This document shows, one piece after another, positions 53,943-62,251 of a DNA stretch of 64,000 nt. Location of the stretch: positions 65,619 through 129,618 of the forward strand of contig CAZBMD010000003.1 of assembly GCA_964493325.1 (NCBI GenBank), read 5' to 3'. This DNA is from CAZBMD01 sp964493325 (GTDB lineage: Bacteria; Babelota; Babeliae; Babelales; RVW-14). The position numbers were made by a program, and so were the translations under genes. The notes under the pieces were generated by a model, which searched no databases, had not been told where the DNA came from, and saw only the letters and a program-made list of their open reading frames with translations. Each line of letters begins with the position of its first letter. Positions within the stretch are counted from its first letter, which is position 1.

Positions 53943-55049
53943 ATGAAAATAAAAAAATCGATTGTTCTTGTTATGCAACTATTTTTCTTTTGCTGCAAGA
54001 GTAATGCAGAATCAGAAGGTGCTATGTCTCATGATTATGACGCATCAAGGTCTATTGTTGCAGACAACATGACTCCGCTAGAATTTAGTACACGAAGTCT
54101 AAAAGATTTTTTTGCAGCGCGAGACTTGCAATTGCTTTCTGTCGTTGATCGAGAACCGTTGTCGGTCAAAGCCCCTCAATTTCAGGATGCTCTAAAAAAT
54201 TATGTTGCGCAGGTTTATAATTGTGAAGAATATCGTGATTTGTTGTCACAAGATGGCACGCACATTGCGGAGTTATTAAAATTGAGCCTTGAACTTGATA
54301 TGGACGTTGAATGTGTTTACGTTTGGATGCGTTTGTTTTATACAAAAATTAAAAGCTGTGAGCTCATTGATGATACGGTAATCTTGCAGCTGCTTGAAAA
54401 AATTCCTAAATTGCTTTCACGATATTTTTCTTCTCAACAAGAAAGCAGTGCGGTAAGTAACCTAAGATTCATGAAAAAAAATATTGAAAACAGTATCCTC
54501 TCTCGTTTTACCAATAATTTTTCTGAATTTCAAAATACACCAGATCTTTTTGTCGAAAATCTGGCGCAAGACATTTCTGAGCAGTTTGCACGGGAGCTTG
54601 ATCGTGTGCAGCGAGAAATGGATACGCAAGAATATACCGAACGCCTTAGACAGGTGGTTATTCGCTTTTTTGAACTTTCTATTAATAAGGCTATTTGGAA
54701 CCCCCAAATGCCGCTGGATGCCTGGGAGTCGTTTATTCAAATTGCAAGCAGCTTACAAAATCTTGCCTCCGAGGGAGTGATTACTCACATGGACGATCTT
54801 GATGACTTGCTATGGTCGCTTGTTTTTCGCTTTAATTTCTTCTTTGATTTGACTGGAGACACCCTGCCTCTTAACTTTTATGATCGAGTTGAGACCGATT
54901 TAAACAGTGGAAACATCTTCTTTCTTGAAGCAGAGGAGCAAGATGAAGGAATCAGTTCAAAAAAAGAACACTTGGCTCGCCATTTCTTTAGAGCAAAAAC
55001 AAAGGCTTTTGCTTTTAGTAAAATAGGGCTTCTTTCTTCTGAACGATAG
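53943..55049 (+). CDS. Secreted helical protein of unknown function
   Basis: 368 residues from the ATG at 53943 (AAAGGG upstream), which gives a signal peptide KKSIVLVMQLFFFCCKSNA; a longer frame begins at 53865. The mature part is mostly helical and acidic, with no repeat or catalytic motif I can see. A strong terminator follows. No family recognised; one of the many exported unknowns in the window. Confidence 0.68.
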   Translation: MKIKKSIVLVMQLFFFCCKSNAESEGAMSHDYDASRSIVADNMTPLEFSTRSLKDFFAARDLQLLSVVDREPLSVKAPQFQDALKNYVAQVYNCEEYRDLLSQDGTHIAELLKLSLELDMDVECVYVWMRLFYTKIKSCELIDDTVILQLLEKIPKLLSRYFSSQQESSAVSNLRFMKKNIENSILSRFTNNFSEFQNTPDLFVENLAQDISEQFARELDRVQREMDTQEYTERLRQVVIRFFELSINKAIWNPQMPLDAWESFIQIASSLQNLASEGVITHMDDLDDLLWSLVFRFNFFFDLTGDTLPLNFYDRVETDLNSGNIFFLEAEEQDEGISSKKEHLARHFFRAKTKAFAFSKIGLLSSER

Positions 55050-55071
55050 ACTTGCATAGCCCAAACGCTAG

Positions 55072-55109
55072 ATCCCACCTACAATTTCTTGTGTAGGTGG
55101 GATTTTTTT
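55072..55109 (+). terminator. Strong intrinsic terminator
   Basis: ATCCCACCTACA-n8-TGTAGGTGGGAT, a 12-bp perfect stem followed by a run of T. Ends the secreted-protein gene at 53943. Confidence 0.9.
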
Positions 55110-55208
55110 CAAAAATCTTTCTAAATTTACTTTACCTTGCCCATTTCTATAGCTGGTTTATACTAAAAAACAGTGTTACATCCTCATTTTACGCTTCTTG
55201 AAGGTGCT

Positions 55209-56684
55209 ATGGTTACTTATTTTTTTAGAACATATGGATGTCAGGCAAACGTTGCCGATTCACAAGGCCTTGCTCAGTTTTTGGATGAACTTGGTTGTAG
55301 TGAAGCTCAGTCAGAAGCGGCAGCCGATCTTGTTATTGTTAATACCTGCGCGGTTCGCGACAAAGCTGAACAAAAGCTTTTTTCTTACCTGGGCGAATTG
55401 GGCCAGATGAAAAAAGAAAGACCCTACATGAAGCTTGGGGTTATTGGTTGCGTTGCAAGTTACAAAAAAAATGAAATTTACACTCGCTTTGATCAGGTCA
55501 ATTTTGTGTATGGGGCACGCGAAGAGATTCCTGCCTTAAAGGCATATCTTGCTGATCTTATCGTGAGCTTAGAGACAACTAAGCAGCTTTATGAAACGAA
55601 TCCTGAAGCTGTTACTCATTCTGGTGGTCAAGATCGCGATGTGAAAAAAGTTGTGCAGCTTAAAAACTTGTTCAAAACGCCAAGTGTATCTGGTGCGTTT
55701 GGGCTAAAGAAAAAGGTTGAAGAAAAACCTGCAATCGCTACAAAGCCGCTAGAATTAAAACGGTCATTTATTAACATCATGACTGGATGTAACAAGTATT
55801 GTGCGTATTGCATTGTTCCGTTTACGCGGGGTCGTGAAGTAAGCTATCCAATGACGCAGATTTTGGAGCAAGTTCAGCACGATGTTTTGAACGGTGCAAA
55901 AGAGGTAACACTCATTGGCCAAAATGTTAATTCATATATTGATCCAGAATCTAATGAAAAATTCCCAGAGTTGCTTCGTCGTGTTGCTCAGATTGAGGGT
56001 GAATTTTGGGTGCGCTTTGTCAGCCCACATCCTCAAGATATGACGCGCGAAATGTTTGAAGTTATTGCTGCAAATAGGCCTAAATTAACAGCCTACATTC
56101 ATTTTCCTGTTCAATCAGGGTCTGATAAGGTGCTAGAGATGATGAAACGCAACTATACAGCGGCTCAGTATCTTGAGCAAATTGGATGGCTTCGAGATCT
56201 TATGCCTGATGCAACAATATCAACAGATATTATTGTTGGGTTTCCTGGCGAGTCAGAAGAAGATTATCTGGCTACACGTCAGTTGATGGAAACCGTTCGC
56301 TATGATTTAATTTATTCATTTATTTATTCACCTCGCAAGTATACTCAAGCTGTTAAAATGGAAGACTCATGCCCTCCAGAAGAGAAAACTCGACGTCTAG
56401 AGGAGCTTCAAAAACGGCAAATCGAAATCTGTTTGGAGCAAAATTTACGGCATGTTGGTAAAACTATGAAAGCTTTAGTTGAAAAACGTCTTACAAATGG
56501 TAAACTCTTAGCAAGAACTGAGGGAAATATCAGAGTTGTTTTTGACGGCGATGATAATTTAATAGGTTCTTTTATAGATCTTCGAATAGACAAGGCTGGT
56601 CCTGTAAATATGGAGGCAGTGTTTGTCGCGAATGAAATACTTTCAAGTAAGCAAAAAGAAATTGGCGGCATAGCCAAGTGGTAA
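55209..56684 (+). CDS. miaB: tRNA-2-methylthio-N6-dimethylallyladenosine synthase
   Basis: 491 residues from the ATG at 55209 (GAAGG upstream; a GTG at 55173 is less likely). UPF0004 domain with its three Cys (TYGCQANVADSQ, VNTCAVRD, VIGCVAS), the radical SAM cluster CNKYCAYC (C-x3-C-x2-C), IGQNVNSY, and a C-terminal TRAM domain. It adds the methylthio group to i6A37 of tRNAs. About 55 extra residues (VTHSGGQDRDVKKVVQLKNL through the KPLELKR region) lie between the first two domains. The last 21 bases, including the stop, are also the first 21 bases of tRNA-Cys. Confidence 0.94.
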   Translation: MVTYFFRTYGCQANVADSQGLAQFLDELGCSEAQSEAAADLVIVNTCAVRDKAEQKLFSYLGELGQMKKERPYMKLGVIGCVASYKKNEIYTRFDQVNFVYGAREEIPALKAYLADLIVSLETTKQLYETNPEAVTHSGGQDRDVKKVVQLKNLFKTPSVSGAFGLKKKVEEKPAIATKPLELKRSFINIMTGCNKYCAYCIVPFTRGREVSYPMTQILEQVQHDVLNGAKEVTLIGQNVNSYIDPESNEKFPELLRRVAQIEGEFWVRFVSPHPQDMTREMFEVIAANRPKLTAYIHFPVQSGSDKVLEMMKRNYTAAQYLEQIGWLRDLMPDATISTDIIVGFPGESEEDYLATRQLMETVRYDLIYSFIYSPRKYTQAVKMEDSCPPEEKTRRLEELQKRQIEICLEQNLRHVGKTMKALVEKRLTNGKLLARTEGNIRVVFDGDDNLIGSFIDLRIDKAGPVNMEAVFVANEILSSKQKEIGGIAKW

Positions 56685-56737
56685 GGCAGTGGTCTGCAAA
56701 ACCGCGATCCCCAGTTCGATTCTGGGTGCCGCCTCCA
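56664..56737 (+). tRNA. tRNA-Cys (GCA)
   Basis: Complete cloverleaf: acceptor GGCGGCA/TGCCGCC, D arm with AAGTGGTAAGG, anticodon loop CTGCAAA (GCA), T arm CCCAG-TTCGATT-CTGGG, discriminator T and encoded CCA. The first 21 bases lie within the miaB coding sequence, so the mature 5' end must be cut from a transcript shared with, or overlapping, miaB. Confidence 0.95.
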
Positions 56738-56748
56738 ATTTTGTGTAT

Positions 56749-56836
56749 GCCGGGGTGGCGGAATAGGTAGACGCAAGGGACTTAAAATCCCTCGGGCCAA
56801 AAGCCCGTGCCGGTTCGAGTCCGGCCCTCGGCACCA
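56749..56836 (+). tRNA. tRNA-Leu (TAA)
   Basis: Class II tRNA with acceptor GCCGGGG/CCTCGGC (one G-T pair), anticodon stem AGGGA/TCCCT with loop CTTAAAA (anticodon TAA, reading UUA), long variable arm CGGGC-CAAAA-GCCCG, T loop TTCGAGT and encoded CCA. It lies 11 bases after tRNA-Cys; the two are probably one transcript. UUA-reading tRNAs carry the A37 modification made through MiaB, the gene upstream. Confidence 0.95.
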
Positions 56837-56922
56837 TAAAATAAATTTTTATTTTGCGTTCAAGTTTTTCAATAACATTATGTCTAAGGGCATATTTCTT
56901 CATGACTTTTTTATAAGAAGAC

Positions 56923-56951
56923 TTGACAAAAGTTATTGGATGAACAATTCT
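56923..56951 (+). promoter_or_regulatory. Possible promoter of the HU gene
   Basis: Perfect TTGACA at 56923-56928, with a poor -10 (AATTCT) 17 bases later. The rest of the 200-base gap between tRNA-Leu and the HU gene shows nothing else clear. Confidence 0.3.
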
Positions 56952-57036
56952 GTGATAAGAAAATAGATTTATTTGTGTTGACTTGTGTTGTGTAGTGTTT
57001 AATTTCAAACCCCCACCTTAGGATGAGGAGTTTCCT

Positions 57037-57309
57037 ATGAACAAAGCTGCTTTGATTGAGCACATGGCCAAAGAGACAAAGTTGCCTAAAACTGTTTGCA
57101 AAAATGCACTCGAATCAGTTATTAAAGCTGTTGAAACAAGCTTGAAAAAAGGCAAATCAGTAGTACTTACTGGCTTTGGAACTTTTACCGTGATGAAAAG
57201 AAAAGAACGCGTTGGTATCAACCCAGCGACCGGCAATAAGATGAAAATTGCTGCGAAAAAAGTACCTAAATTTAAGCCAGGCAAAAAATTAAAAGACTTA
57301 GTTATCTAA
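57037..57309 (+). CDS. HU/IHF-family DNA-binding protein
   Basis: 90 residues, the standard HU length. N-terminus MNKAALIEHMAKETKLPKT, VVLTGFGTFTV, then the arm RVGINPATGNKMKIAAK and the C-terminal KFKPGKKLKDLV. It bends and compacts DNA as a dimer. AGGATGAGGAG upstream of the ATG is strong, fitting an abundant protein. A perfect palindromic terminator follows. Confidence 0.95.
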   Translation: MNKAALIEHMAKETKLPKTVCKNALESVIKAVETSLKKGKSVVLTGFGTFTVMKRKERVGINPATGNKMKIAAKKVPKFKPGKKLKDLVI

Positions 57310-57329
57310 GTTTTAAGCTTGCTAAAATT

Positions 57330-57363
57330 AAAAAAGGCAGTGGATGCATCCACTGCCTTTTTT
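57330..57363. terminator. Perfectly symmetrical bidirectional terminator
   Basis: AAAAAAGGCAGTGGATG and its exact complement, 34 bases in total, between the HU gene (+) and the convergent gene at 57393 (-). Confidence 0.9.
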
Positions 57364-57392
57364 GTTGGAATCAATTGCCAGCTTGACCGTTA

Positions 57393-57848
57393 TTAAAGGT
57401 CATGGTTGTATAATCTCTTGTAGTGGCTGGGTACACTGATGAAATATCTGTTGATCCATTCTTTGAGCATGTTTGTGGTATAATTATCAAAGATAATTAG
57501 CGCGAAAACTTCCTCTAAAGCATCAGCCGCTCCAAGTATTTTCCCAAACTCACGACCCTTATCAAATCCAATTTTTTGGCCGAATATGAAGCCTGCGGTT
57601 ACACATGTCGCCATACCGCAAGCAGTGAGAGCTAATCCTTGTTTATGATTTTTAATCCATCGTACAGCATTGTTGAGGCTTTTTTTAAAAAATGTGCTTG
57701 CATTTTGCTGGTCTGATGTAAGGCCCTCAGAACTTTTTACTTGAACTTGTTGTTGAGCCTCAGTGTCTGCTTGCAGATTTGCAGCGCCTGTAAATCCAGT
57801 GAGCGCCAGAGCAAGAAAGAGTATTTGTTTTATATTTTGCTTTGTCAT
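57393..57848 (-). CDS. Small exported protein with glycine-rich membrane segment
   Basis: 151 residues. Signal peptide KQILFLALALTGFTGAANLQA, then a polar Gln/Thr region and a small-residue-rich hydrophobic stretch (GLALTACGMATCVTAGFIFG) followed by GQKIGFDKGREFGKILGA, a glycine-zipper-like pattern that could sit in or associate with membranes. The C-terminal third is aromatic and basic (YFISVPSHYKRLYNHDL). CGGAGGATT precedes the ATG. No family recognised. Confidence 0.68.
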   Translation of the reverse strand: MTKQNIKQILFLALALTGFTGAANLQADTEAQQQVQVKSSEGLTSDQQNASTFFKKSLNNAVRWIKNHKQGLALTACGMATCVTAGFIFGQKIGFDKGREFGKILGAADALEEVFALIIFDNYTTNMLKEWINRYFISVPSHYKRLYNHDL

Positions 57849-57927
57849 AATAAAATCCTCCGTAATGACAATTAATCTGAAAACTACTCAACCTACTATC
57901 CATGGTACAGGTTTATAAAATAATTTC

Positions 57928-57983
57928 AAATTGGGTATAAATAGGAGGTTTTAGATTAAAAACTGCCTATTTATACCCAATTT
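57928..57983. repeat. Inverted repeat, 18-bp perfect arms
   Basis: AAATTGGGTATAAATAGG (57928-57945) is repeated in reverse complement at 57966-57983. The 20-base centre, AGGTTTTAGATTAAAAACTG, can extend the stem with a few mismatches (AGGTTTT against AAAAACT). Confidence 0.9.
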
Positions 57984-58053
57984 TCTAAAAATACTGGTAT
58001 TCCTAGGGGTGCTGGCAGGAGGGCCCCTGTGGTTTTTATTGATTTTATCGGGT

Positions 58054-58114
58054 AGATTCATTAATTCTTACAGATATGCAATCCAATTGCATATCTGTAA
58101 GAATTAATGAATCT
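58054..58114. repeat. Perfect 29-bp palindrome with a 3-base centre
   Basis: The arm begins AGATTCATTAATTCTTACAG at 58054, runs 29 bases to 58082, and is followed by CCA and its exact reverse complement to 58114. It ends 47 bases before the start of the DUF4143 ATPase. There is no T-run after the plus strand arm (CATGAT follows), so a simple terminator is unlikely. A hairpin this long and exact is unstable in most bacteria and usually recent. Confidence 0.95.
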
Positions 58115-58161
58115 CATGATTAGACGCCTGTTTTAAAGCTTTTTATTCTCTTAGAGGTTCC

Positions 58162-59343
58162 ATGAATATTCCTCGATTACTAGGACCTGCGCTTTTGCAA
58201 GACGCTCTTGGATTTAAGGTCATAGCTCTTCTTGGCCCGCGACAATCGGGCAAAACAACCCTTGCTCGAACAACCTTCACTCATTACAACTACGCATCGC
58301 TCGAAGATCCAGATACTCGCTTGCGTGCACAAACCGATCCTCGTAATTTTTTACAGGAGCTCTGCAAGGGGCAGGGTGTTATCCTTGATGAGTTTCAAAA
58401 AGTTCCGGAACTGCTTTCTTATATTCAGGGGATTGTTGATGAGGAGTATCGTCCTGGATTTTTTATTTTAACCAGTTCTCAAAATTTTTTAATGAATCAG
58501 GCAATTACACAAACGCTTGCAGGCCGCATCTCTATTCACACGTTGTTACCTTTGTCGCTTGACGAGCTTGTAGCAAGTAATCATCTGGGTGGTTTGTATG
58601 GAACCATGTACCAAGGCTTTTATCCTTCTTTGTATGTTCAGCAGGTAGTGCCTGAGCGATGGTTTTCGTCATACATTCAAACGTACCTTGAGCGCGATGT
58701 GCGAGATCTTAAGCTTGTTACTGATCTGAGTCTTTTTCAGTTATTCGTACAGCTGTGCGCAGGTCGCATTGGTCAGGTTCTTAACCTTACATCGCTTGCA
58801 AATGATTGTGGCATATCAGTTAACACGGCAAAATCATGGATTTCTCTACTTGAAGCAAGTTATATCCTGTTTGTACTCAGACCACATCATAAAAATTTTA
58901 GCAAGCGGCTTATCAAATCTCCAAAATTATATTTTTACGATACCGGTCTTGCCTGCTCATTGCTCAAAATTACCCCCGAACAGCTTACATCGCACTACTT
59001 GCGCGGTGGTTTGTTTGAAAATATGGTTCTTGCTGATCTGCACAAAGCATTTTATAACAGGGGCATGCGTCCAAATATTTATTTCTGGAGAGATCATACT
59101 GGACATGAGGTTGATTGTATTATTGAACATGGGACCACGCTGATTCCCATAGAAATCAAATCTGGCATGACAATTGGGACAGACTTTTTTAAAGGTCTTA
59201 CATTTTGGAATGAACTTGCGCAGGCTGACCCATCAAAGGGGTTTGTTGTGTACGCCGGGTCAGATCGCCAACTATGGAAAAATGGCACGGTTATGCCGTG
59301 GCAGATGGTTGATGAAATGGTAAAGAGCGTTTTATCTGAATAA
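58162..59343 (+). CDS. AAA-type ATPase with DUF4143 C-terminal domain
   Basis: 393 residues. Walker A GPRQSGKTT (about 25-33), Walker B-like VILDEFQKVPELL, sensor region FILTSSQNFLM, then the DUF4143 domain with FYDTGLACSLL and a nuclease-like end: VDCIIEHG...IPIEIKSG, which resembles the D...ExK of PD-(D/E)XK folds. Proteins of this type occur in many genomes near mobile or toxin-antitoxin loci; their role is not settled. AGAGG precedes the ATG. Two palindromes lie upstream. Confidence 0.88.
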   Translation: MNIPRLLGPALLQDALGFKVIALLGPRQSGKTTLARTTFTHYNYASLEDPDTRLRAQTDPRNFLQELCKGQGVILDEFQKVPELLSYIQGIVDEEYRPGFFILTSSQNFLMNQAITQTLAGRISIHTLLPLSLDELVASNHLGGLYGTMYQGFYPSLYVQQVVPERWFSSYIQTYLERDVRDLKLVTDLSLFQLFVQLCAGRIGQVLNLTSLANDCGISVNTAKSWISLLEASYILFVLRPHHKNFSKRLIKSPKLYFYDTGLACSLLKITPEQLTSHYLRGGLFENMVLADLHKAFYNRGMRPNIYFWRDHTGHEVDCIIEHGTTLIPIEIKSGMTIGTDFFKGLTFWNELAQADPSKGFVVYAGSDRQLWKNGTVMPWQMVDEMVKSVLSE

Positions 59344-59354
59344 TTTTGATACTT

Positions 59355-59397
59355 AAAAAAATACCGGCCCAATATCTATTGAGCCGGTATTTTTTTA
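59355..59397. terminator. Bidirectional terminator between the DUF4143 gene and typA
   Basis: A-run, ATACCGGC, single C-A mismatch, CAATA, TC loop, TATTG, GCCGGTAT, T-run. The C-A mismatch on the plus strand is G-U on the minus strand, the direction of typA. Confidence 0.85.
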
Positions 59398-59418
59398 ATA
59401 ATTACAAGAATTTATTTT

Positions 59419-61251
59419 CTAGTCATCATCACGGGAAGAGGTGCGTTTGCGGTTGCTTGGCTTGAGGTGATATTTACGCAAACGAATCGATTTTGGTGTA
59501 ACTTCAATCAATTCATCATTGTTAATCCAGTCAAGAGAAGTTTCTAGAAGCATGACGCGTGGAGGAGCAAGTCTGACAGCATCATCAGTTCCTGATGCGC
59601 GCATATTGGTCAGCTTTTTCTTTTTTGTTGGGTTAACATCCAGGTCATTATCTCTGCTATGTTCGCCAACAATCATGCCTTCATACACTTCGTCACCAGG
59701 TGCAACAAAAAGAATACCGCGAGGTTGCAAGCCATCAAGAGCGTAGCCAGTAACAGTGCCTTGTTCCATAGAAATCATAGCGCCGCGAGTTCTTGATGGG
59801 ATATCCCCCATGTATGGCTCATAACCGATGAATCGGTGATTCATCATGCCGGTGCCACGGGTATCAGTCAAGAATTGGCTTCTAAAACCAATCAGCCCAC
59901 GTGCTGGAATTTTAAAGTCTAAGCGAACTTTCTGGGTTCCATGATGTTCCATGTTTTGCAAAAGAGCGCGTCGTTTGCCAAGGTTTTCCATAATAACACC
60001 TTGGTGATCTTCGCCAACGTCAATAGTCAAAAGTTCCATCGGCTCACATTTTTGACCATCAATGGTTTTCATAATAACTTCAGGAGCTGAAAGCTGTAAT
60101 TCAAAGCCTTCGCGTCTCATTGTTTCTACTAAGATACCAAGATGAAGTTGTCCTCGTCCAGACACTTTAAAGGTGTCTGCAGAGCTGGTGTCTTCAACTC
60201 GAAGAGCAAGGTTTGTTTTAAGTTCTTTGATCAAGCGATCGCGAATTTGTCGAGATGTAAGAAGTTTACCTTCTTTACCAGCAAATGGAGAATCGTTAAC
60301 CGAAAATAGCATCGAAAGTGTTGGTTCATCAATTGCTACGTATGGTACTGGTTCAGGTCTGCCAACATCGCAAATGGTTGTACCAATTTGAATGTTTTCA
60401 TCGATACCAGCAAGTGCAACAATGTCACCAAATTCAGCAGAATCAACTTCAGCACGTTTGATACCATCAAATTTATACAGCTTAGTCACGCGAGTAGCTG
60501 AGCCAACTTCGTCCCCTTTACAAGGAATCACTTGCTTGCCCATGCTAATTTCGCCGCTAAAAATGCGGCCAACAGCGATACGACCAAGGTAGTCTGAGTG
60601 GTCAAGGTTGGTAATCAAAAGGCGCAATGCATCAGTTTCTTGTGTTGGAACTGGAATGTGTTTCAAGATACCATCAAAAAGAGGTTTCATTGTTCCGGAC
60701 ATAAGAGTAGGATCTTGAGATGCAAAACCCATGCGGGATGAACCGTAGAAGATTGGGAAATCAAGTTGCTCTTCTACTGTTGCAAGATCAAGAAAGAGCT
60801 CATGAATCATATTTTCGGTACGCTCAATGTCAGCATCTTTACGATCGATTTTGTTAATTAAAACAATCGGCTTAAGGTTAAGCTGAAGAGCTTTCTGAAG
60901 AACAAAACGTGTTCCTGGCAATGGTCCTTCTGCTGCGTCAACGAGCAACAAGAAACCTTCAACCATCTGCAATGTTCGTTCAACTTCTCCACCAAAGTCC
61001 ATGTGGCCTGGGGTGTCAACGATATTGATTGTTGCGTCAGCAAGGCGGATAGATGTGTTTTTTGCCAAAATGGTAATTCCACGTTCTTTTTCAAGATCGC
61101 CAGAATCCATGACGCGATCACTTAATGCAGAATTGCTTCCACTAAGTGTGTCGGACTGCTTGAGCATTTCGTCAACGAGTGTTGTTTTGCCATGATCCAC
61201 GTGTGCAATGATGGCAATATTACGTAAATTTAATCTTTGTTTAAAACTCAT
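59419..61251 (-). CDS. typA: TypA/BipA ribosome-binding GTPase
   Basis: 610 residues, full length. G1 AHVDHGKTT, G3 DTPGHMDFGGEVER, G4 NKID, EF-Tu-like second domain, and the C-terminal FRSQFLTDTRGTGMMNHRF and NDLDVNPTKKKKLTNMRASGTDDA, diagnostic of TypA. It is a translational GTPase needed for stress and cold adaptation and 50S assembly in other bacteria. AAAAGGTATT precedes the ATG. It lies downstream of rpsF-rpsR on the same strand with a gap of about 150 bases. Confidence 0.96.
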   Translation of the reverse strand: MSFKQRLNLRNIAIIAHVDHGKTTLVDEMLKQSDTLSGSNSALSDRVMDSGDLEKERGITILAKNTSIRLADATINIVDTPGHMDFGGEVERTLQMVEGFLLLVDAAEGPLPGTRFVLQKALQLNLKPIVLINKIDRKDADIERTENMIHELFLDLATVEEQLDFPIFYGSSRMGFASQDPTLMSGTMKPLFDGILKHIPVPTQETDALRLLITNLDHSDYLGRIAVGRIFSGEISMGKQVIPCKGDEVGSATRVTKLYKFDGIKRAEVDSAEFGDIVALAGIDENIQIGTTICDVGRPEPVPYVAIDEPTLSMLFSVNDSPFAGKEGKLLTSRQIRDRLIKELKTNLALRVEDTSSADTFKVSGRGQLHLGILVETMRREGFELQLSAPEVIMKTIDGQKCEPMELLTIDVGEDHQGVIMENLGKRRALLQNMEHHGTQKVRLDFKIPARGLIGFRSQFLTDTRGTGMMNHRFIGYEPYMGDIPSRTRGAMISMEQGTVTGYALDGLQPRGILFVAPGDEVYEGMIVGEHSRDNDLDVNPTKKKKLTNMRASGTDDAVRLAPPRVMLLETSLDWINNDELIEVTPKSIRLRKYHLKPSNRKRTSSRDDD

Positions 61252-61404
61252 ATAATACCTTTTTTATGTTACAAAAATTTCTTGGTATGAAAAAACCATT
61301 ACTGATGCAAACCATGATGTTCGTTGATTCTTGCGTACCAAGAAACAAAAGTGGAAGGATTCAGTTATAATCCTTCCACCAATCATTCTATTTATAAAAC
61401 GCCA

Positions 61405-61689
61405 CTATGCGTGCATAGCACAGAATGGAAGCATAGCCATGCTGCGGGCAATTTTAATTTGGTTGGCAAGCTGTCTCTGGTGGTAATAGCAATTACCGGA
61501 AACGCGAGACGGAAGAATCTTGTTACGTTCTGTCAAGAAAACACGAAGCAACGGGACGTTCTTATAATCAAGGCTAATTTCTTGATCAGGGTTGCCACAA
61601 AATCTGCAGTGTTTAGGTGTTAAATAAGATTGCTTGCGAATCTTTTTTTTCAAAAGTCGGGAACTTACTTTAAGTTTGATTTTTGACAT
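61405..61689 (-). CDS. rpsR: 30S ribosomal protein bS18
   Basis: 94 residues. The core is clear: DYKNVPLLRVFLTERNKILPSRVSGN, then HQRQLANQIKIARSMAMLPF. KHCRFCGNP and the NCYYH region give two Cys pairs or Cys/His that could bind zinc, as in some bS18 forms. It binds 16S rRNA as a dimer with bS6, whose gene is 30 bases upstream. The ssb gene usually found between rpsF and rpsR is missing here, and rplI does not follow. Confidence 0.95.
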   Translation of the reverse strand: MSKIKLKVSSRLLKKKIRKQSYLTPKHCRFCGNPDQEISLDYKNVPLLRVFLTERNKILPSRVSGNCYYHQRQLANQIKIARSMAMLPFCAMHA

Positions 61690-61719
61690 GTGCGGTATCC
61701 TTGGTTAATTGTCTAAAAC

Positions 61720-62202
61720 TTAAGCTTCTGTATCGATATCAGCGTCAAGATCATCAGTTTTATCGTGAGATTCGTCACTGTATGATGAGTCTTCGCTGCT
61801 GAGCAAATTTTCCATCTTATTTTCTTTAAGGAAAGAATCAAGATTTGTTGGTCTATTCATATCGATTGCATCTGGTTTTGCATATTGCGTAGGTGCATTT
61901 TTATGAAGTTTTTTGTGCACAAAGCGCATAACAAACTCATTACACTTAAGCTTAAGGAAGCTTTCGATTTCCTTTAATGTGAGAGCAGGTGCAAGTTCTG
62001 GTAGGTTATACCGAACCAAAATATAAACCCCATACTCATTTTTATTAACAGGAAAGCAGAGGCGATATTTGCCCCATTTTTCGAACGTTGATACTGAGCC
62101 GTTGGCTGTAGTAACAAGTTTATCGATCTGACGTTCGATCAGAGACAGTTCGTCCTCAGTAATCTCTGGACGAGATAATATGAGCGTTTCGTAACGTAAC
62201 AT
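61720..62202 (-). CDS. rpsF: 30S ribosomal protein bS6 with an extended acidic tail
   Basis: 160 residues. The S6 fold is clear: YETLILSRPEITEDELSLIERQIDKLV, WGKYRLCFPVNKNEYGVYILVRY, FLKLKCNEFVMRFV. After about residue 100 comes a charged tail (KENKMENLLSSEDSSYSDESHDKTDDLDADIDTEA in part), acidic and Ser-rich. Some S6 proteins have a Glu-rich tail, but this one is longer. An S6:S18-type leader lies upstream. Confidence 0.93.
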   Translation of the reverse strand: MLRYETLILSRPEITEDELSLIERQIDKLVTTANGSVSTFEKWGKYRLCFPVNKNEYGVYILVRYNLPELAPALTLKEIESFLKLKCNEFVMRFVHKKLHKNAPTQYAKPDAIDMNRPTNLDSFLKENKMENLLSSEDSSYSDESHDKTDDLDADIDTEA

Positions 62203-62251
62203 AGGATATGGTTCTCCCGAATAAAGTGTTTAAACTGCACCTTCGTGCTTT

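Larger units (their letters stand above)
57849..58161. other. Gene-free stretch with two long palindromes
   Basis: 313 bases between a minus-strand and a plus-strand gene. It holds two large hairpin-forming sequences, each listed separately, and between them a small GC-rich stretch (AGGGG ... GCCCCT) that can also fold. No reading frame of note. Confidence 0.8.
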
